From: Mesorhizobium muleiense
GTDB lineage: Bacteria; Pseudomonadota; Alphaproteobacteria; Rhizobiales; Rhizobiaceae
NCBI RefSeq assembly: GCF_900099905.1
Contig: NZ_FNEE01000001.1
Coordinates: forward strand, 669,091-733,090
DNA: 64,000 nucleotides
Direction: 5' to 3'
Part shown: piece by piece, positions 1-9,390 of the stretch
How positions within the stretch are numbered: position 1 is the stretch's first letter
How the letters are laid out: each line of letters starts with the position of its first letter
Translations under genes and position numbers: made by a program
Notes under the pieces: model-generated
Databases searched by the model: none
Told to the model about the DNA's origin: nothing
What the model saw: only the letters and a program-made list of their open reading frames with translations

Positions 1-1823
1 TAGCGCAGCCCGACATTGGCGCGCGTGCCGCCTTCCAAGCGGTCGTAACCGGAGAACTTGTCGCGCTCGAACAATGTCGTGGCATCAAAGACGAAGCTCT
101 GCGCGTCCTCGTTGGGAACAGCGAGGCCGCCGACATATTGCTCGTTCGGACGCACGAACACCTGCGCCATCGGCTCGAAGATGTGACTGGAACTGGTCGA
201 CGAGAACAGCACCGGCCAGCGCATTTCCAGCCCGGCGGTTGCCATGAAGCGGGCGAGCGACGATCGCGTATCGTCGTCGACGCCGAGGTTAGACGCCATC
301 TGATTGATGGCATTGAGCGATCCCGAAGAGGCGTTGACATAGCCGGCATCGCCGCGCAGCGCCAAAAGGGGCGTCAGCAGCAGCCCGCCATCGGTGGTGA
401 AGGTGCGCTTCCATTCCGCTTCGGCAGTGAGACGGCCCGACTGGCCCTCGATGCCGCGTACACTGGTGACGGACGCAGCGTTGTTCGGATCGGCAAGGGC
501 CCTATCCAGCCTGTCGCGGCTGATAGCCTGCGCGTTGACATTGAGCGACAGCTGCCCGCCGCCCACCGCCATGTCGGGGATGTAGGCGTAGTCGAGCGAG
601 GGCAGCACCCAGGGCTGTTTGCCGGCGCGCGCGGTCGGATCGTCAGGGAGTGCCTCTTCCTGGACCACAAAGCGCATGGCGCGCACGTCGAAATAGTTGC
701 GGCCGTTGAGGCCGGTCAGGTAGATCGAGGAGCGATGCACGCTGTCGCCGAAGTCTTCGATGGCGTAGGTGCGTGAGAAGTTCTTGTCGGTCTGCAGCAG
801 GACATCCCAGCCGAAGTCCCAGCGCGGATTGATAGCGAACTGGCCCTTGGTGCCCATCATGCCGCGGAACTCGTTCGGGTCGCCGGCCGCACCCGAATCG
901 ACATTGCGCCCGTCGTCGTCGATAAACTCGTCGGGATCCTCTTGCCGGATGCCGGCGATCTTCAGACTGTACTGGCCGTTGTTGAAGCGCTGGCGCCACT
1001 CGGCTTCGCCGAGAAAGCCCTGCTTGGTATAGCCGCTGCCGGTGACGGTGAGGTCGTAGGTTGGTGAGAGCGCGAAATAATAGGGGACTTTGACGCCGAG
1101 GCCGAGGTCGCTCTTGTAAGCGATGCTGGGGATCAGGAAGCCGCTCTTGCGCTTGACGGTCGGGTCGGCAATCTCGAAGGCCGGCAGATAGGCGAGCGGA
1201 AAGCCGAAGAACTCGAAATTCGAATTCTCGAAGCGAACCGTCTTCTTTTCGCCGTTCCAGATGATCTTTCTGGCCTTGATGCGCCAGGTCGGCGCTTTGT
1301 CCGGCTTGTCCTCGCACGGCTCGCAGGCCGTGTAGACGCCGTTGTGGAACGTCGTCAGCACGCCGCCCATGCGTTCCGCGCTTTCGGCGGCGAAATAGGT
1401 CTTGTCGACGGTTTCGACACGCAGCGCGTTGACGAAGCCGTCGGCGAAATCGTCGGTGATGTCGACATGCTGCGAATAGATCTTGGTGCCGTCGCTGTTG
1501 ATGACCTCGACATTGCCGCTGGCGACGAGCCGCTTGGTGTTGCGATTGTATTCCACCCGCTGGGCGACGAGGCGGTTGCCGCCATAATCGATCTGCACGC
1601 CGCCGACGGCCGTTACGGTCTGGTTGTCATTGTCATAGACCAGCGTATCTGCCGCCAGCAGCATTTGCGAACCGGTGGGAACGTCGGCTGCCATGCCGCT
1701 GATATCCTGGGCAAAAGCCGGGATACTCGGAACGACGCAAGCGAGCAGGCACGCCAAGGCGCTCGCCCCATAGAGGCGCGCCGAATCGGCCTGCCTATGG
1801 ATGCGCAAAACCGCCCCCCTCAC
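1..1823 (-). CDS. lptD: LPS-assembly protein LptD (OstA/Imp), C-terminus beyond window
   Basis: Outer-membrane beta-barrel that, with LptE, inserts lipopolysaccharide into the outer leaflet. About 607 codons are visible and the gene runs off the left edge, so the barrel end is missing. The N-terminus has a signal peptide ending in AFAQ, followed by an OstA/LptA-like jellyroll domain (VYDNDNQTVTAVGGVQIDYG, roughly residues 55-75) and then barrel strands rich in aromatic residues. I chose the GTG start at 1823 because it shares one base with the lptG stop (TAGTG) and gives a complete signal peptide. It lies downstream of lptF and lptG, so outer- and inner-membrane parts of the LPS bridge are co-transcribed. 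Family assignment is firm; the start is an inference. Confidence 0.93.
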   Translation of the reverse strand, partial: MRGAVLRIHRQADSARLYGASALACLLACVVPSIPAFAQDISGMAADVPTGSQMLLAADTLVYDNDNQTVTAVGGVQIDYGGNRLVAQRVEYNRNTKRLVASGNVEVINSDGTKIYSQHVDITDDFADGFVNALRVETVDKTYFAAESAERMGGVLTTFHNGVYTACEPCEDKPDKAPTWRIKARKIIWNGEKKTVRFENSNFEFFGFPLAYLPAFEIADPTVKRKSGFLIPSIAYKSDLGLGVKVPYYFALSPTYDLTVTGSGYTKQGFLGEAEWRQRFNNGQYSLKIAGIRQEDPDEFIDDDGRNVDSGAAGDPNEFRGMMGTKGQFAINPRWDFGWDVLLQTDKNFSRTYAIEDFGDSVHRSSIYLTGLNGRNYFDVRAMRFVVQEEALPDDPTARAGKQPWVLPSLDYAYIPDMAVGGGQLSLNVNAQAISRDRLDRALADPNNAASVTSVRGIEGQSGRLTAEAEWKRTFTTDGGLLLTPLLALRGDAGYVNASSGSLNAINQMASNLGVDDDTRSSLARFMATAGLEMRWPVLFSSTSSSHIFEPMAQVFVRPNEQYVGGLAVPNEDAQSFVFDATTLFERDKFSGYDRLEGGTRANVGLR

Positions 1824-2905
1824 TAGCCGTCTTCCTTGTACAGCAAGAAAGTCACCCCGAAGAACATAGCCACGACAACCGGAACCCATGCAGCGACGAC
1901 TGTGGGTACGAATCCCGCCACGCCGAATGCCTTGACCAGCACTGTCACGACATAAAGCAGAAACCCGGCCAGGACGCCACCCAGAATCATCGTCGCGGAT
2001 TGTCCCATCCTCGCAAATCGCATCGACACCGTTGCGGCGATCAAAGTCATGGCGACGAGAAGGAACGGCAGCGCTACCAGTGAATCAAATTGCATGGCAA
2101 AGGCATTTGCCTTGAGGCCGAAGGAGCGGGCAACCTCGATCTTGCCGGGCAGATCGTAGAAAGGGATGGTTTCCGGGCGCGCCAGCCGCTCTTGCACGAA
2201 CTCGGGCTTGAGATCGGTCGGTATGCGGTCGGTTGCCACCGATTGGATGTTGCCGTCCCGGAACACCTTGACGTCCTGCAGTTCCCAGTAACCATCCCGC
2301 AAATAGGCGTGCGCCGCGTCCTTGCGTTCGACGATGTCGCCTTGCGGGTCGAGGACGAAGAAGGCGGCGTCGGCCATCTCCAGGCCCTGATTGAGGATGG
2401 CGCGCGCGCCGATGATGATATCGCCGGAACTGGTTTTCTGCCGGATCCAGGGCTCGGCGTCAGCCGAGACGGTGTTCGACTTGCCGGAGCGGAGCTGGGT
2501 TTCGATTTTTTCGGACCAGGAAAACGCATAGGCGGCGATCGGATTGATGACGCCGACCGACAACACTCCGAACAGCAGCGCCCCGATGCAGCACGGCAGC
2601 AGGAATTGCCATGCGGATACGCCGGCGGAACGCGCGATGACCAGTTCATACCTGCGATTAAGCGAGACCAGCGTCGCCATCGCCGAGAACAGGCCGACGA
2701 ACGGCACCGTCTGCAGCATGATCATCGGCATTCGCAACCCTGAGATGGCAAACGCCGTGCCGTAGGTAAAACCCGGCAAGCCGGTCGTGCGGCCGGAAAG
2801 CTCGGTGAAGTCGATCAGGAACACAAGCGCCAGGAGGCCGATGAAGAACCAGATGGTGATCGTCACGTAGCGGAAGAAGAAGTATCTGCCCAGAGTCCAG
2901 CCCAT
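1823..2905 (-). CDS. lptG: LPS export ABC transporter permease LptG
   Basis: Inner-membrane permease that with LptF and the LptB ATPase extracts LPS and pushes it onto the LptC-LptA bridge. At 360 residues it has the family's normal length. There is an N-terminal transmembrane helix (residues ~12-32), two more helices to ~125, a periplasmic beta-jellyroll (~135-255) and three C-terminal helices ending in FLLYKEDG. It starts 16 bp after lptF and its stop overlaps the lptD start, which indicates translational coupling. It could only be confused with LptF; the order lptF-lptG-lptD and the shorter loop support LptG. Confidence 0.94.
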   Translation of the reverse strand: MGWTLGRYFFFRYVTITIWFFIGLLALVFLIDFTELSGRTTGLPGFTYGTAFAISGLRMPMIMLQTVPFVGLFSAMATLVSLNRRYELVIARSAGVSAWQFLLPCCIGALLFGVLSVGVINPIAAYAFSWSEKIETQLRSGKSNTVSADAEPWIRQKTSSGDIIIGARAILNQGLEMADAAFFVLDPQGDIVERKDAAHAYLRDGYWELQDVKVFRDGNIQSVATDRIPTDLKPEFVQERLARPETIPFYDLPGKIEVARSFGLKANAFAMQFDSLVALPFLLVAMTLIAATVSMRFARMGQSATMILGGVLAGFLLYVVTVLVKAFGVAGFVPTVVAAWVPVVVAMFFGVTFLLYKEDG

Positions 2906-2921
2906 TAGCGTGTCCAGCCCA

Positions 2922-4124
2922 TCAGCCGGCCTCTTGGCCAGAAGCGCCGCGCCTGGCGAAGCGGAGCTTCAGGGCGCTCCAGCCGTCACCGAAGCGGCCG
3001 GCGAAATTCGTCATCCAGTCGGCCCAGGCGACCGGCAATTCCATGGTCCGGTTGGAGACGATGAACCATGTCGCGACTGCGGACGCCACAATAGGAACGC
3101 CGTAGACCATATAGGCGTATTGCGGAATGTTGTCGGCCTTCCCAGCGGCAAAGAAACCGAGCCAGCGCACGAAAAGGGCAATTGCGATAGACGTGATCAG
3201 CGGATGAATGCGCGCCTCGCGATGGGAACGCGCGTCTCCCGCGACCGCAAGCGCGATCAGCGCGAAAACGAGTGAATAGGACCATTCGGAGAAACGCTGG
3301 TGGACCTCGGCCAGGTACTTGTTCGGCCTTTTCTGGAACATCTTGTCGTTCGGACTGGGATTGAGCAGGTACTGTGTCGTCCGGTCCTTCGGCAACAGCA
3401 ATACCTCCGATGAGGCCGACATGAAGGCCGACAGGTCGAAGGCATAGGAGGTGAACCGGATGACCGAAAGATCGCCGGCCAGCGTTTTGCGATGGATGAC
3501 GCCGTCGTTCATCATCAGCACCCGCTCGTCGCCGCTTTCGATGATGGCGCCGCTCTTGGCGTAGTAGATGAGGTTGACGCCTTCTTCGCGTGAATCGGCG
3601 ACAAAAATGCCGCCAAGGCGGTTGTCCGGAAGCCGCTGGCCGATCTGCAGGAACAGGCCGTCGTCGATCTTGTGGAAGGTGCCTTCCTGGATGACGAGCG
3701 ACAGAAGATCGGCGCGCGACGACGCCACCAGCTCGCGGTTTTTCTGTCGTGCATAGGGGTCGACGCCGTTGTCGACGGCGAACGAAAAAACACTGGCCGC
3801 CAGTGCCAGGAGCATGATCGGCCTGACGATGGTCCAGCGCGAAGCGCCTGCGGCGTTCAAGACGGCAAGCTCAGAATCGGAATTCATCGCGCTCAGTGTC
3901 TGCGCGACCGCGACCACCAGAGCGAAGGGCACGACGATCGGGACGATCGACGGAATGATCAGCGCAGCGACCTCGAAGAAGGTCAGCGCCGACTGCCCGC
4001 TGTCGGTCACGAGATCGATGCGGGCGAGCACCTGCGTCGTCCACACGATCGCCAGCGTCCAGATGAGCGCTGCGAGGAAGACCGCCAACGCACGACGCAT
4101 GATGTAGCGTTCAACGACCTTCAT
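2922..4124 (-). CDS. lptF: LPS export ABC transporter permease LptF
   Basis: Second permease half of the LptB2FG LPS extractor. It begins MKVVERYIMRRALAVFLAAL, the usual LptF entry into the first membrane helix, and carries the periplasmic domain (~150-270) between two sets of three helices. Length (400 aa) is typical. It is the first gene of the lptF-lptG-lptD run and is divergent from pepA across a 426-bp gap, so the promoter should lie in 4125-4550. The C-terminal tail after ~residue 370 is charged and cytoplasmic, as is common in rhizobial LptF. Confidence 0.94.
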   Translation of the reverse strand: MKVVERYIMRRALAVFLAALIWTLAIVWTTQVLARIDLVTDSGQSALTFFEVAALIIPSIVPIVVPFALVVAVAQTLSAMNSDSELAVLNAAGASRWTIVRPIMLLALAASVFSFAVDNGVDPYARQKNRELVASSRADLLSLVIQEGTFHKIDDGLFLQIGQRLPDNRLGGIFVADSREEGVNLIYYAKSGAIIESGDERVLMMNDGVIHRKTLAGDLSVIRFTSYAFDLSAFMSASSEVLLLPKDRTTQYLLNPSPNDKMFQKRPNKYLAEVHQRFSEWSYSLVFALIALAVAGDARSHREARIHPLITSIAIALFVRWLGFFAAGKADNIPQYAYMVYGVPIVASAVATWFIVSNRTMELPVAWADWMTNFAGRFGDGWSALKLRFARRGASGQEAG

Positions 4125-4550
4125 GAAGGCTTTTCTCGATTTTGCCGAACGGCATCATGCCTCCAGACAAGGTAGCCGCCCGGCGACGCCTGCACAACCG
4201 GTCCGTTGGCGGTTCGATCTGGTTCCCGTCCCACATCGTTGTTTCCGGTGGCCGGAGTGTCGGCGGCATTGGATAAGAAAGGGCGAACATCAATGGTTAA
4301 CAACAGGTTGCGGCAGTAAAGCGGGGCCGTGCCGCGACGAATCGCCATCGATTCCATCTGCCATATGGGATCGGATTCCGGCAAAGTCTTGCCAAATGCC
4401 GGAAAACGACCAAATGTCGCGCCGGTCACTGACATGGCCGCCGCGGCTGCGACAGAAAAATGGGGGTGGTGCTTCCGGTCGGAAACAGCCAAATATCTGG
4501 TTCGTCAAGGCACTCCCCCGAAAACCCAACGCCTTTCCCGAAAGCAGGAC
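4125..4550. other. Divergent intergenic region lptF / pepA
   Basis: Gap of 426 bp with no convincing gene. Open frames continue into it from both sides, but the stretch lacks coding-like protein sequence upstream of the chosen starts. It must hold the promoters for lptFGD (leftward) and pepA (rightward). I see no strong operator or hairpin. Confidence 0.5.
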
Positions 4551-6065
4551 ATGATGACTTCGAGACCTTCGATCGCCTTTGCCAGGTTCGCAGTGCCCAA
4601 AAAAGGCAGCGTCTTCATGCTGGCGGCCAACGATGGCGGTCTCGGCGACGCGGCAAAGGCTTGCGATCCGGCAAAGACCCTGGAGCGGGCGTTTCCGGTG
4701 GCCGACTTTTCCGGCAAGTTCGCCGGCCTGGTCGAAGTGCTGGCGCCGGAGGGCACATCGCTCGACCGGCTGGTGGCGGTCGGCGCCGGCAAGGTCTCGG
4801 CGCTCGACGACTATGCCTGGCTCAAGCTTGGCGGCACCATCGCTGCATCCTTGCGCAAGGCGACGGAGGTGGCGGTCATGCTCGATCTGCCGGGTGCTGA
4901 CGTCGGCGGCAGGCAAGCGGCACAGCTTGCCGCGGGCATTCTTCTGCGCAGCTATGCTTTCGACAAGTACAAGACGAAAAAGGACAATGGCGACGGCCAG
5001 CGCGACGGCAACAAGGCCGAGCCCAAAAAGCCGGTTAAGGTGACCATCCACACCGCCGATCCGGCGGCGGCGAAAAAGGCCTTCGCCGACGAGGTGGCGG
5101 TGATCGACGGGGTGCTCCTGGCGCGCGATCTGGTCAACGAACCGGCCAATATACTGGGGCCGGTGGAATTCGCCGCCCGCGTCAACGAACTGGAGGCGCT
5201 CGGCGTCGCGGTCGAGATCCTGGTCGAGAAGGAGATGAAGAAGCTCGGCATGGGCGCGCTGCTCGGCGTCGCACAAGGCTCGCCGCGTGGCGCGCGCCTG
5301 GCCGTCATGCGATGGAACGGCGGCAAGGCCAAGGACAGCCCGATTGCTTTCGTCGGCAAAGGCGTCACTTTCGACACCGGCGGCAATTCGATAAAGACGG
5401 CCTCCGGCATGGAGGACATGAAGGGCGACATGGGCGGCGCGGCCGCGGTGACCGGGCTGATGCACGCGCTGGCCGCGCGCAAGGCCAAGGCCAATGTCGT
5501 CGGCATCATCGGGCTGGTGGAAAATGCCGTCGACGGCCATGCGCAGCGCCCCGGCGACATCGTCACTTCGATGTCGGGCCAGACCATCGAGGTGCTCAAC
5601 ACCGACGCCGAAGGCCGTCTCGTTCTGGCCGATGCGCTGTGGTACTGCAGCGATCGCTTCCAGCCGAAATTCATGGTCAATCTGGCGACGCTGACCGGCG
5701 CCACCATGGTCGCGCTCGGCCAGCACTATGCCGGGCTGTTCTCCAACAATGACGAATTGGCGAACAGGCTGACGAGCGCCGGGCAGGCGACGCAGGAACG
5801 CGTGTGGCGGATGCCGCTCGGCACCGAATACGACAAGCTGATCGATTCGAAAAATGCCGACATGAAGAACATCGGCGGCCGCTATGGCGGTGCCATCATC
5901 GCGGCGCAGTTCCTGCAGCGCTTCGTCAGGGATACACCCTGGGCGCATCTCGACATCGCCGGCACCGCGATGGGCGCGCCGTCCAGCGAGATCAACCAGT
6001 CATGGGCCTCCGGCTTCGGCGTCAGGCTGCTCGACCGGCTGGTTCGCGACAACTACGAGGAGTGA
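4551..6065 (+). CDS. pepA: Leucyl aminopeptidase (M17 family)
   Basis: Cytosolic di-metal aminopeptidase that removes N-terminal residues, mainly Leu, from peptides. The M17 signature NTDAEGRL lies near residue 350, and upstream [16 protein letters not shown] carries metal-binding Lys and Asp residues. The product is 504 aa, normal for the family. I chose the ATG at 4551 (ATGATG, preceded by AGGAC) because sequence upstream in the same frame is not conserved-looking. holC follows after 19 bp, a pairing conserved in many alphaproteobacteria. A basic insertion near residues 140-165 ([15 protein letters not shown]) is a low-complexity linker between the N-terminal and catalytic domains. Confidence 0.95.
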   Translation: MMTSRPSIAFARFAVPKKGSVFMLAANDGGLGDAAKACDPAKTLERAFPVADFSGKFAGLVEVLAPEGTSLDRLVAVGAGKVSALDDYAWLKLGGTIAASLRKATEVAVMLDLPGADVGGRQAAQLAAGILLRSYAFDKYKTKKDNGDGQRDGNKAEPKKPVKVTIHTADPAAAKKAFADEVAVIDGVLLARDLVNEPANILGPVEFAARVNELEALGVAVEILVEKEMKKLGMGALLGVAQGSPRGARLAVMRWNGGKAKDSPIAFVGKGVTFDTGGNSIKTASGMEDMKGDMGGAAAVTGLMHALAARKAKANVVGIIGLVENAVDGHAQRPGDIVTSMSGQTIEVLNTDAEGRLVLADALWYCSDRFQPKFMVNLATLTGATMVALGQHYAGLFSNNDELANRLTSAGQATQERVWRMPLGTEYDKLIDSKNADMKNIGGRYGGAIIAAQFLQRFVRDTPWAHLDIAGTAMGAPSSEINQSWASGFGVRLLDRLVRDNYEE

Positions 6066-6084
6066 GGCCTTTCAAGGCGCGATC

Positions 6085-6534
6085 ATGGCCGACGTCCTGT
6101 TCTACCACCTGACCGAATCGACTCTGGAGGATGCGTTGCCCGGCCTGCTCGAGCGCAGTGTCGATCGCGGTTGGCGCGCCGTGGTACAGACCGGCTCCGA
6201 AGAACGGCGCGACGCGCTGGACCAGCATCTTTGGACCTTCAGGGACGATTCCTTCCTGGCGCATGCGACGGACCGCGAATCCTATCTGGCCGAGCAGCCG
6301 ATCCTTTTGACAACCAGCCATGACAATCCGAACGAGGCGCAGATACGCTTCCTGGTTGACGGCGCGGTGCCGCCGAAGCTTGCCGGTTACGAGCGCGCCG
6401 TGTTCCTGTTCGACGGCCACGATGCGGCCCAGCTCGAGGCGGCGCGCACGCACTGGAAGACGATGAAGGAAGCCGGCCACGCAGTCACCTACTGGCAGCA
6501 GACCTCAGACCGGCGCTGGGAACGCAAGGCGTAG
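6085..6534 (+). CDS. holC: DNA polymerase III subunit chi
   Basis: Clamp-loader accessory subunit that links the polymerase III holoenzyme to SSB. The 149-aa protein opens with ADVLFYHLTESTLEDALPGL, the family's start, and contains the conserved LTTSHDNPN motif (near residue 75) and the VFLFDGHD strand. It follows pepA by 19 bp and is probably translated from the same mRNA. The start at 6085 gives the family's standard N-terminus; an upstream extension in the same frame overlaps pepA and is not credible. Confidence 0.92.
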   Translation: MADVLFYHLTESTLEDALPGLLERSVDRGWRAVVQTGSEERRDALDQHLWTFRDDSFLAHATDRESYLAEQPILLTTSHDNPNEAQIRFLVDGAVPPKLAGYERAVFLFDGHDAAQLEAARTHWKTMKEAGHAVTYWQQTSDRRWERKA

Positions 6535-6572
6535 TAACGCCTGCCGCCTGGGCGATCAGCAACCTGGGGTTG

Positions 6573-7297
6573 CTACAACTGAAGTCGTTCAGCCAAGTCA
6601 ATGAAGTCGCTGGCCACCAGGTCCCAGGCTTGATCAGGGTGCAGATCCGTGGTCTGCGCTACCCCGTGCTCGGTCGGACGCGGGACAAAGGCTGTTCGCA
6701 ATCCGCATGCCCGAGCCGCTGCAAGGTCGCCATTGTGGGCGGCCACAAGACAGATCTCATCCGGCTTCATTGACAGGACGTCAGCGGTGCGAAGATAGGC
6801 TTCCGGCGCAGGCTTGTAGGCTTGCACGACTTCGGCGCCGAGGATCGCATCCCAAGGGATGCGACTGCGCTTCGCCATATTGAGCATGAGGACGATGTTG
6901 CCGTTCGAGAGCGGCGCGATGATATAGCGCGGGCCCTGAGCCGTGCAAGGCCGGCCACCACGTCCGGCCATGGCTCCAATCGGTGCCATGCCAGGTTCAG
7001 TTCGTCCAACTCGGACGCTGGCACCGAAGCCGGGTCGATCCCGAATTCTGGCAATATGGCTTCCAGATTCTCCCGATGCAGCACGTCGAGCCGTGTAAAG
7101 GGCCGCCGGCCGCTGCGCACCTCCTCCATCGCTGGAGAGTAACGGCGACGCCACGCATCCGCGAAAGCGGTAGGAATAGCGGATCCTGCTCCATGCCGCT
7201 TCAGGAACGGCTCAGCATTGCGCGCCACGCCGCTGCGCCAATCGACAACAGTGCCGAACACGTCGAATACCAACGCACGTACGCCATCCAATGCCAT
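6573..7297 (-). pseudogene. Haloacid dehalogenase type II, frameshifted
   Basis: HAD-superfamily enzyme that would hydrolyse 2-haloacids. The N-terminal half (ATG at 7297, preceded by AAGGAG) reads RALVFDVFGTVVDWRSGVAR with the nucleophile Asp, and continues to GLARLRAR near 6931. The rest of the domain (YIIAPLSNGNIVLMLNMAKR, then AEVVQAYKPAPEAYLRTADV) is in another frame and ends at 6573. The break lies at a CGCGC run near 6927-6932; removing two bases (one GC) restores RARYIIAPLSNGN. The gene is either inactivated by a GC slip or carries a sequencing error. Everything apart from this point looks intact. Confidence 0.82.
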
Positions 7298-7322
7298 CAC
7301 ATTCGGCTCCTTGATCCGCACA

Positions 7323-7806
7323 TTATTTTTCTTTCGTCGCCTGCCTCGTTTTCCCCTTTTTCACGGCCTTGCCGATTTGCTCGGCGATGCGGTCGGGCTT
7401 ACGCGCTATGACGGCTGTGCCAATTAGATTGAAATATTCCAGTGGCCTGGGCGCCGGCAACAACCCGGTACCGGCATGAGCGGAAGGGTGGCGGGCGCCA
7501 CCATCGCGCCCACCCTCCTTCATTCGTTTGCCTTGAGCCAGATCTTTTGCGGACCGTGACCCTTGAAGGGGTATTGTGGATCACTCGGATCGTAAACGAG
7601 TGATGGCCCTTCGGCGTCGAGGGCGGGCACCAACGAAAACTGAACCCGTCGCTTCTCAACGAGAGTTCAAGATCGCAGCCTCCAAATGCGAGGCCGACCC
7701 GGCGTCCCATTACCTTTTGATCCCGCTGAAAGTACTCCCAGATCATCTTCTGGGCTCGGTCGCTGGGCATCGCCTCGTCCGTGAACTCCAAGTGGCGAGC
7801 GGCACC
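7323..7806 (-). pseudogene. Unrecognised gene debris between HAD and RidA genes
   Basis: On the minus strand two short protein-like stretches sit in different frames. One, near 7800-7660, reads RHLEFTDEAMPSDRAQKMIW. The other, near 7650-7525, reads SLVYDPSDPQYPFKGHGPQK and ends in IWLKANE at a stop. Neither has a start of its own and the frames do not join. An ATG overlapping that last stop (at 7523) opens a further 66-codon frame ending in a Lys-rich tail. I cannot name a parent family; an alpha/beta-hydrolase C-terminus is one guess for the first fragment. Treated as decayed sequence. Confidence 0.35.
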
Positions 7807-7807
7807 A

Positions 7808-8296
7808 CTATTCCAGAATGACGACGGCCTCCACCTCGAAGAACATGGGGTCAATTGCAAGCTTGGGGACGGGAATCAGAGTCTGCGCCGGCAGCGCTTC
7901 ACCGAACATTTTTTTGACGTTCCTGGTCAACACCTCGAGCTTGGACATATCGTGATCGACCACGAAGACGGTGAGCTTGGCGACCTGATCCGGCCTCGCA
8001 CCGAGCGCATCGAGGGCGGTGCGCAAATTTGTGTAGGCCTGCTCAACCTGGACAGCGAAGTCGGGCGACAAGGCTCCCGTGCTGTCTTGCCCGCCCTGTC
8101 CGGAGATGTAGGCCACCCGGGCTCCGCGCGGCGTGATCACCGCCGTGCTGTAGCCATTTGGCGACGGGTCGTAGAGGTTTTGTGGATTGACGATGGTCAG
8201 CTTGAGATCCTTCTCATTGGCTGTCGTGGCAGTGGGAACTCCCATGGTCATGATGATTAGCCCTTCGATAAGCAGATGCTTGATTGCGCGTGACAT
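7808..8296 (-). CDS. Exported RidA/YjgF-family protein
   Basis: RidA-family protein, normally an enamine/imine deaminase of the cytosol. This 162-aa version has an N-terminal hydrophobic segment (residues ~6-25, ending near TATTANEK), so it may be exported. The RidA core follows: AYISGQGGQD, QVEQAYTNLRTALDALGAR and the C-terminal VEAVVILE strand. The ATG at 8296 is preceded by AGAGAA. It is divergent from a TetR regulator across a 16-bp inverted repeat, which suggests it is that regulator's target. Whether it keeps deaminase activity is unknown; the conserved catalytic Arg late in the fold is not obvious (PKLAIDPMFFEVEA), so a ligand-binding role is possible. Confidence 0.8.
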   Translation of the reverse strand: MSRAIKHLLIEGLIIMTMGVPTATTANEKDLKLTIVNPQNLYDPSPNGYSTAVITPRGARVAYISGQGGQDSTGALSPDFAVQVEQAYTNLRTALDALGARPDQVAKLTVFVVDHDMSKLEVLTRNVKKMFGEALPAQTLIPVPKLAIDPMFFEVEAVVILE

Positions 8297-8363
8297 GATT
8301 TTCTCTTGGCTATGCGAGCAACGTACCCTCGCGGCCGGCATTATTGAACTTTAACCGTGTCGC

Positions 8364-8421
8364 CCATACGATGACTCGTGCGACGTACGAGTCATCGTAT
8401 GGTACGCCGTACGAGTCAATC
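8364..8421. promoter_or_regulatory. Probable TetR operator: 16-bp inverted repeat plus a further copy
   Basis: A perfect 16-bp inverted repeat (8364-8379 and 8387-8402, arms CCATACGATGACTCGT / ACGAGTCATCGTATGG) with a 7-bp spacer lies between the RidA-like gene and the TetR gene. A further partial arm, GTACGAGTCA, recurs at 8409-8418, exactly 24 bp after its first occurrence at 8385. Position and symmetry fit a dimeric TetR operator controlling both directions. Confidence 0.7.
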
Positions 8422-8485
8422 GTTCAGATCGACATTCGTTCGCGTTGCCGCTCAAAATCGACGTTCTGAACAGCGAGGAAGACGG

Positions 8486-9166
8486 ATGGCGGCCAAACGC
8501 AGCGGCCGGAGCAAACGAGGGATAAATGAGCGGCTCCAGCCCTTGCAGGAGCCGCGCAGTGAACCGCCGCTCTCTCGGGAACGTATCGTGGCGACCGCGG
8601 TGGAACTGCTTGACGCTCAAGGAGTCGACGGATTGACGATGCGTCGGCTGGCCGATCGCCTCGGCTCGGGCGTGATGAGCCTATATTGGCACGTCGACAA
8701 CAAAGAGGATGTCTTTGATCTGGCGCTCGACTCGGTGCTTGAATATCGCGGACCGCCGCAAATAGCTCAAGACTGGCGCGGAGAAGTCGTTCATGTGCTC
8801 GAAGACTGGCGCGCCAGCATGCTGCGCCACCCTTGGTCGGCAACGCTGTTGCCGCGCCGGGCGCTCGGCCCGAACATCCTCGGTCGCTTGGAACTGCTGA
8901 GCAAGACGTTGTCCAGAGCCGGCGTTGCGGACGCAGATGTGAACGCTGCGATATGGTCGCTCTGGAACTATGTGATGGGCGCCACCATCACCCGGGCGAG
9001 CTTCGACCTCTCGGACGACGACAGGGCCGCTGCGCAGCAGCGCCTTACACGTCTCAGCGAACGTTATCCGACAATCGAACGCTCTCGTCTGCTGTTGGAC
9101 AATGATTGGGACGGCGCTTTCAAGAATGGCCTCGGCTTCCTGCTCGATGGCCTCTCTCCAAAATGA
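8486..9166 (+). CDS. TetR/AcrR-family transcriptional regulator (TetR_C-type)
   Basis: One-component repressor of 226 aa. The DNA-binding domain spans residues ~25-75 (SRERIVATAVELL, then TMRRLADRLGSGVMSLYWHV, the helix-turn-helix), and the rest is the all-helical ligand domain of the TetR class-C type (WSLWNYVMGATITRASFDL). The start at 8486 follows GCGAGGAAGACGG, a good ribosome site; the frame is open further upstream but crosses the operator. It is divergent from the RidA-like gene, which it probably represses along with itself. The inducer cannot be predicted. Confidence 0.88.
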   Translation: MAAKRSGRSKRGINERLQPLQEPRSEPPLSRERIVATAVELLDAQGVDGLTMRRLADRLGSGVMSLYWHVDNKEDVFDLALDSVLEYRGPPQIAQDWRGEVVHVLEDWRASMLRHPWSATLLPRRALGPNILGRLELLSKTLSRAGVADADVNAAIWSLWNYVMGATITRASFDLSDDDRAAAQQRLTRLSERYPTIERSRLLLDNDWDGAFKNGLGFLLDGLSPK

Positions 9167-9390
9167 GGCTGAACGGTAGCTTTGGCTGAAAGCGACTGTC
9201 GCAAAATCGCTGATTAAAATCACAGTTTTGCAGCTGATTTTTGCAAGGTCGGAGAAGACGCGGCAACGTCCAGGGTTCCGCAATGGGTGTTAGCCGAAAT
9301 GCAACCTCTGCACTGCCGAGGCCACTTGACGAAAGGCCGGTGGCGCGCAAAACTGCTAAGATGTCAGACCAATTTCGGGCATAGGTACCC

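Noticed and set aside
138-776. Plus-strand open frame over lptD
   Set aside because: It is antisense to lptD, has no family pattern, and lptD reads cleanly on the other strand.
4290-5948. Long minus-strand open frame opposite pepA
   Set aside because: High-GC antisense shadow; rich in His/Arg/Gln with no recognisable domain, while pepA is unmistakable.
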